A stretch of 64,000 nt of DNA from Heterocephalus glaber (Eukaryota; Chordata; Mammalia; Rodentia; Bathyergidae), in contig NW_004624732.1 in NCBI RefSeq assembly GCF_000247695.1, positions 25,993,110-26,057,109 on the forward strand, written 5' to 3'. Made by a program: the position numbers and the translations under genes. Positions 60,201-64,000 of the stretch are shown piece by piece. Position 1 is the stretch's first letter. The number at the start of each line of letters is the position of its first letter. The notes below the pieces were generated by a model. The model saw only the letters and a program-made list of their open reading frames with translations, was not told where the DNA came from and did not search any database.

Positions 60201-61339
60201 AAGGTGTTGAACAGATTAAGTGCTCACCCTCCCCTTCTCTTATGGGCTCCAAGCCCTGACAGGAGGGACAGGAGCCCGAGGCCCCTGGTGTCTCTGCTCA
60301 GGTCACCAACTTCCCACCAACAGAGCCCTCCAAGGTCCAATCAGCAGTCCTCCTCTCAGATCATCAGCAGGGACCAGGAACCATGGAGCCCATGGAGGTC
60401 TATGCACACAGTAGGTGTTCAGCTGGTGCCTGTTGAGCTGGAGTTCAGGTGGAGAGAGGCAACAGGCTTGGAACTTGGGGTAAGAGCTGTGGTCTAGGCC
60501 TGGAGCCCTTGACCTTGATTGTGGGATCCCGATCCAGAAAACAGGGCTCTGGGAAGGGCTCTGGCTTCTCCCATTCCCAAGGATGGAGCTCTGAGGGAGG
60601 GTGATGGGAGAAGGGAGTGAAATTCCAGTCTGGGCCACTCTGGGTGGTCTTTGGTCATGATACAGTCCGTGCTGGGTGAATCCTAGCCAGAAAGCCAGCG
60701 GTGTTGTGTAGCTCCATACAGGAACAGAGATGACATCAGGAGGGTCCAGGAGGCCCTTGGCTCCCTCTGAAGAAGATGTTGATCTTCTTGGAAACTGAGA
60801 TGTGATAGAGATGGGCTCTTCCATCAGTGCTGTGGACTAAATTGCATTCCCCCTCAAGACTCCTGAATTCCTCAACCTGCCAAGGTGGGCATCTGCAGAC
60901 TCTTCCTTGGGACCACAGGGCACCAGCTTTGCCCAGAGGTGGGCATCTTAGTGTGGTTGTAGGACTGGCTGGGAAGAGGGCAAAGTGAACAGAGATATAT
61001 CTGAATGGTCCCAGGGTTCATGCCAGTATATGAATAGCACAAGACCAGAATTCTTTTTTTCCTGAGAGATAATCTGAAAAAATTTACATTAATGCAACAT
61101 GTCATCTTTTCCGGGAGCCATCTTTGAGATCAGAAGCCTTGGCTGGGCACCCGCTTAGCACTGTGAGGGCAATTAAGCATCATGTCAGGAGTTGAGATGA
61201 TGTTACTAGGCAAGCAGAGACTCCAGATTTGGCCTGATGAAGGAATTTGAGCCTGGGAGCGGGGTGGGGGGTGGGGCTCTGCCTGCTTCCAGGTTGTCTG
61301 GTGGTATGCAGACTTCCCTCGGTAGTCTGCAGGCTGGGC
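60201..61339. other. non-coding; possible MLT1 edge
   Basis: 'gctgtggactaaattgcattccccctcaagac' at about 60828-60860 recalls the start of an MLT1-type LTR, but the continuation is not convincing. Nothing else was recognised. Confidence 0.35.
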
Positions 61340-61445
61340 TCAGGTGTCAAGTTTGGAATTTGTTTGCTGTGTGACTTGGACTAAACACTTGCCCTCTCTG
61401 AGCCCAATCTCTTTACCTACAAGGGAACTGGATGTCTCTTAGGTA
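61340..61445 (+). mobile_element. MIR SINE fragment
   Basis: 'tgtgtgacttggactaaacacttgccctctctgagcccaatctctttacctacaa' follows the MIR core. Confidence 0.65.
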
Positions 61446-63799
61446 CCTTCAAAGGTACGCTTTCTCCAAATCACTAATATCTAATATGATTAAGCTATAC
61501 AGAAATTTGTAGCACACTTTTTCTTAAATTATGTTTTTGAAGTGGTATCTCTATTCACCACACATGTTCATGACCAATTATTAGTTGTTCTTTGGGGAAG
61601 ATTTGAGACTTTGTTCTTATTCCTTTAATTGTCCCATTGACAGCTGAGTTCCCTCCCTGGAGAGGGACAGGTGTATCCTTCTAGACTGTGTGCATGGACC
61701 AGTTAAGAGTCACAGCAGCAACCAGAGTAATCTTCACAAAGACACTGTGGCTCTGGCCCCAGACAACACTGGTTTAAATTTAAGTCCCTCTCCTGAAGTG
61801 CTGTGTGGTGGTGGGAAGGATGCAAAACATCCCGAGCCTCTGTCTCCTTGTGTGTAAGACAGGACAACTATCAGCTGCCTCCTGGCATTGGGAGGGGAGT
61901 AAACCAAGTGGCCAGCAGTGCCTGTCTGCGAGAGGATGGTGGACGGCACCCTGGATGGACAGGTGGCAGCTCTTACCTTGCTGATCACCACTGCCCTCCA
62001 TGACTAATCAGTCATCCCTGGTCTGCTAGTCTTGTCCTCCCAGAGTCTCAGGTCCATCTCCAGTGTGGGAATGGTGCCCTGGCTGCTTGCAGCCTCTGTG
62101 GTGCCCAGTGCTCTGGCAGGCAGGAAGGGTTCATTTGTCCTTTGTCTTTGGGCAGGCACAGGGGCTCCCTCAATGCCACCTAGCAGAGTCCTCAGTCTCA
62201 TCATTCCTAACCCTGGGGTCCTTCTTCCACTGCTGTGGCTGCCGGCTTTGTGCTGACAGGTCCTGTCCATCCCACTGCTATGGGTACACAGTACGTCTTT
62301 GGAAGGACGTAGGAGATGAGGACTAAGAACCTCAGTTTAAAACCAGTTAACAATTGATGGGTGACCATTTGTACTTTTTCTCTATTTTCCTTTTAGTCAT
62401 TTTTTTTAATGGAGGTAATGGCTTGGCAATATAAACGATTCAAACAAATGTATACAGAAAGGAAGCTGCAAAACCTCTTTACCTTCCAGTCTATTCTTAG
62501 CCCTAGAGGTGACTATGGTTAATAAATATGGCTTTCATTTTTGCCAAGCTTTCTAAAATCTATATACAAACTATCTACAAAACATACATAAACTGGCATA
62601 TATAAAAGTTTTCTAAAAATGTTAGCAAGGTCATTTTCTAAAATCTAGCTTAGTTTTTCACTTCAAATATTCCTCATGCCACACTAACACTTTTAAAAGT
62701 CAATCACATTTTCAAATGGTCATCTGGTAAAATCGATGTCTTATGGTCTCCAGTCGTGTGAGTTTTAGCACATGTATAGATCTGTGTGACCACCACTACC
62801 CTCACAATCAGGACACAGCAGTTGCCTGATGCTGGGCAGCTTGCTCTTTGTCCATTTTGGCCTCCTCAGGGAGAAACTAGAGAAACTGACATCATCATTT
62901 TGGGAGACTTCTCTGAGTCTCAAATGCCGAGTCAGCCTGTTCTAGGGGACAGAAGCCCAGGTGGGGTCAGGCCTGGCTTAAATGCCACATACAAGCTGAG
63001 AGACACGGGCAGACATCTGAGTCCATGAGCCTGTGGGTTTTCTTCTGGAAATGATCAGGGCACTGTGAACCTTGAGGACAACACATACCACCCGCCAGGG
63101 CTTAGCAGAGCCACTGGTGTATCAGAGGTACTCGACATAGGGCAGACACATTGCAAAGTATGAGCGATCTCGGGCACCACAAGTACACACACACCTGGAC
63201 TCTGTGAAGGTAGCTGGGGCTCATCCTGAAGTCTGTGTCTCATAGATGCTGCAGGTCCTAAGAGGAGATGCCTGGCCAGTGGACCTTGCACTTGGCCAAG
63301 AGGCCAAGGCTGAGGGAACCTGGAGCCAAGGACCCAGATGAAGATACCTTGGGGTCCTTCCTGGGCCTCCTTTAGGCCTTTGTCCAGCAACATTGCGGGG
63401 CTCAGAGTCAGAGTATGAGGTAGCCGGGACTTAGCCAACAGCTCCTGCCCTGGCCGGGTCCTCTAGCTTTGGGGCAACATGGCAGGAGTGGCCTCTTAAA
63501 TATTGAATCGGTCCTCCCCAGCCCACTCCTGCCTGATTTGACTAAGGTCCCAGGCTTTAAGTTTGTTTAATAACCTCCTGACACTAAACAAACAACCTTT
63601 CAAAAGGAGTAATTTGTGTGGCAGAAAGAAAACAAATAAGTCACAAGGACACCAACTGCAGCAGGGGCCAGGCTGATTACATTCTGAGGGCCACCTAAGT
63701 CTGACACTGAGCAAAAGCATATAGATCTTGGCTCCTCTCCACTCCGGGAAGACTTCAAAAAACACGGGCAAGGCAAACTTTGCATTAGGCCTCTGGTGA
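61446..63799. other. non-coding; possible old LINE traces
   Basis: The A/T-rich part at 62340-62810 ('tagatctgtgtgaccaccactaccctcacaatcaggacac') looks like an ancient LINE 3' region but cannot be named. No gene is supported. Confidence 0.35.
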
Positions 63800-64000
63800 G
63801 GGTGCATCATTAGGATTCTGGGGGCATATTAAATGCCATCTAGTTGCTAACACGATGCATCATTTTCTGTTAAATAATTGATCACGGTGCAGAGATTGTG
63901 TTTGTGGAGTTTTAAAAAGTGATTAGAACAGGGAACATTTCTGGGAGGCAAGTTGCATCTGTAACCTGCGGCCAGTTACACGAACACCTTCCCAGGGGGC
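63800..64000. promoter_or_regulatory. candidate regulatory island at the window edge
   Basis: Unique sequence with 'gatgcatcattttctgttaaataattgatcac' and 'taaaaagtgattag'. It is A/T-rich and repeat-free and may continue beyond the window. Low certainty. Confidence 0.22.

Overview
This is a mammalian nuclear window that is almost entirely intergenic and repeat-derived. The SINEs point to a squirrel-family (sciurid) rodent. There are many tRNA-derived ID elements of the 'ggatttagctcagtggttccgc ... ccggtaccaaaa' type. There are also dimeric B1-dID SINEs (a B1 half joined to an ID-like half), a family described from squirrels and dormice. Both fit a ground squirrel or marmot better than a mouse or rat. 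This assignment is inferred from repeats, not from a database search.

The only confident protein-coding gene is C1QL2, on the + strand. It has two coding exons, 39010-39690 and 40302-40481, separated by a 611-nt phase-0 intron, and encodes a 286-residue secreted C1q/collagen-like synaptic organiser. It sits in a CpG-rich block (about 38190-40490) holding the presumed promoter, a CRE-like site, a 26-codon upstream ORF and a possible cryptic phase-1 intron that would give the protein a different N-terminus. Candidate AUUAAA polyadenylation signals lie about 0.55-0.64 kb after the stop codon. From general knowledge, C1QL2 on human 2q14.2 lies alone between MARCO/EN1 and STEAP3. The absence of other genes within about 38 kb upstream and 23 kb downstream agrees with that.

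Left third: positions 171-7160 hold a near full-length but decayed L1 on the + strand. From about 7.9 to 17.5 kb there is what I interpret as an antisense ERVL-type provirus. The evidence is two homologous terminal repeats, a polypurine tract next to the left one, a tRNA-Leu-like primer binding site next to the right one, and an integrase remnant between them. It is broken up by later insertions: a ~400-bp LTR-like repeat (called LTR A here), an MLT1-like LTR, IDs, B1/B1-dID SINEs and a separate solo LTR with perfect 5-bp target duplications. Centre (about 18-38 kb): further LTR A, SINE, MIR and Tigger-type DNA transposon copies in otherwise featureless DNA. Right third (41-64 kb): IDs, three more LTR A copies, MIRs, an L1 3' end and a minisatellite. 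Several A/T-rich, homeodomain-motif-dense stretches here and at 20.6 kb look like possible conserved regulatory elements.

No RNA genes, CRISPR arrays or other spliced genes could be supported. Repeat family names come from recognising sequence patterns and should be confirmed with a repeat library.
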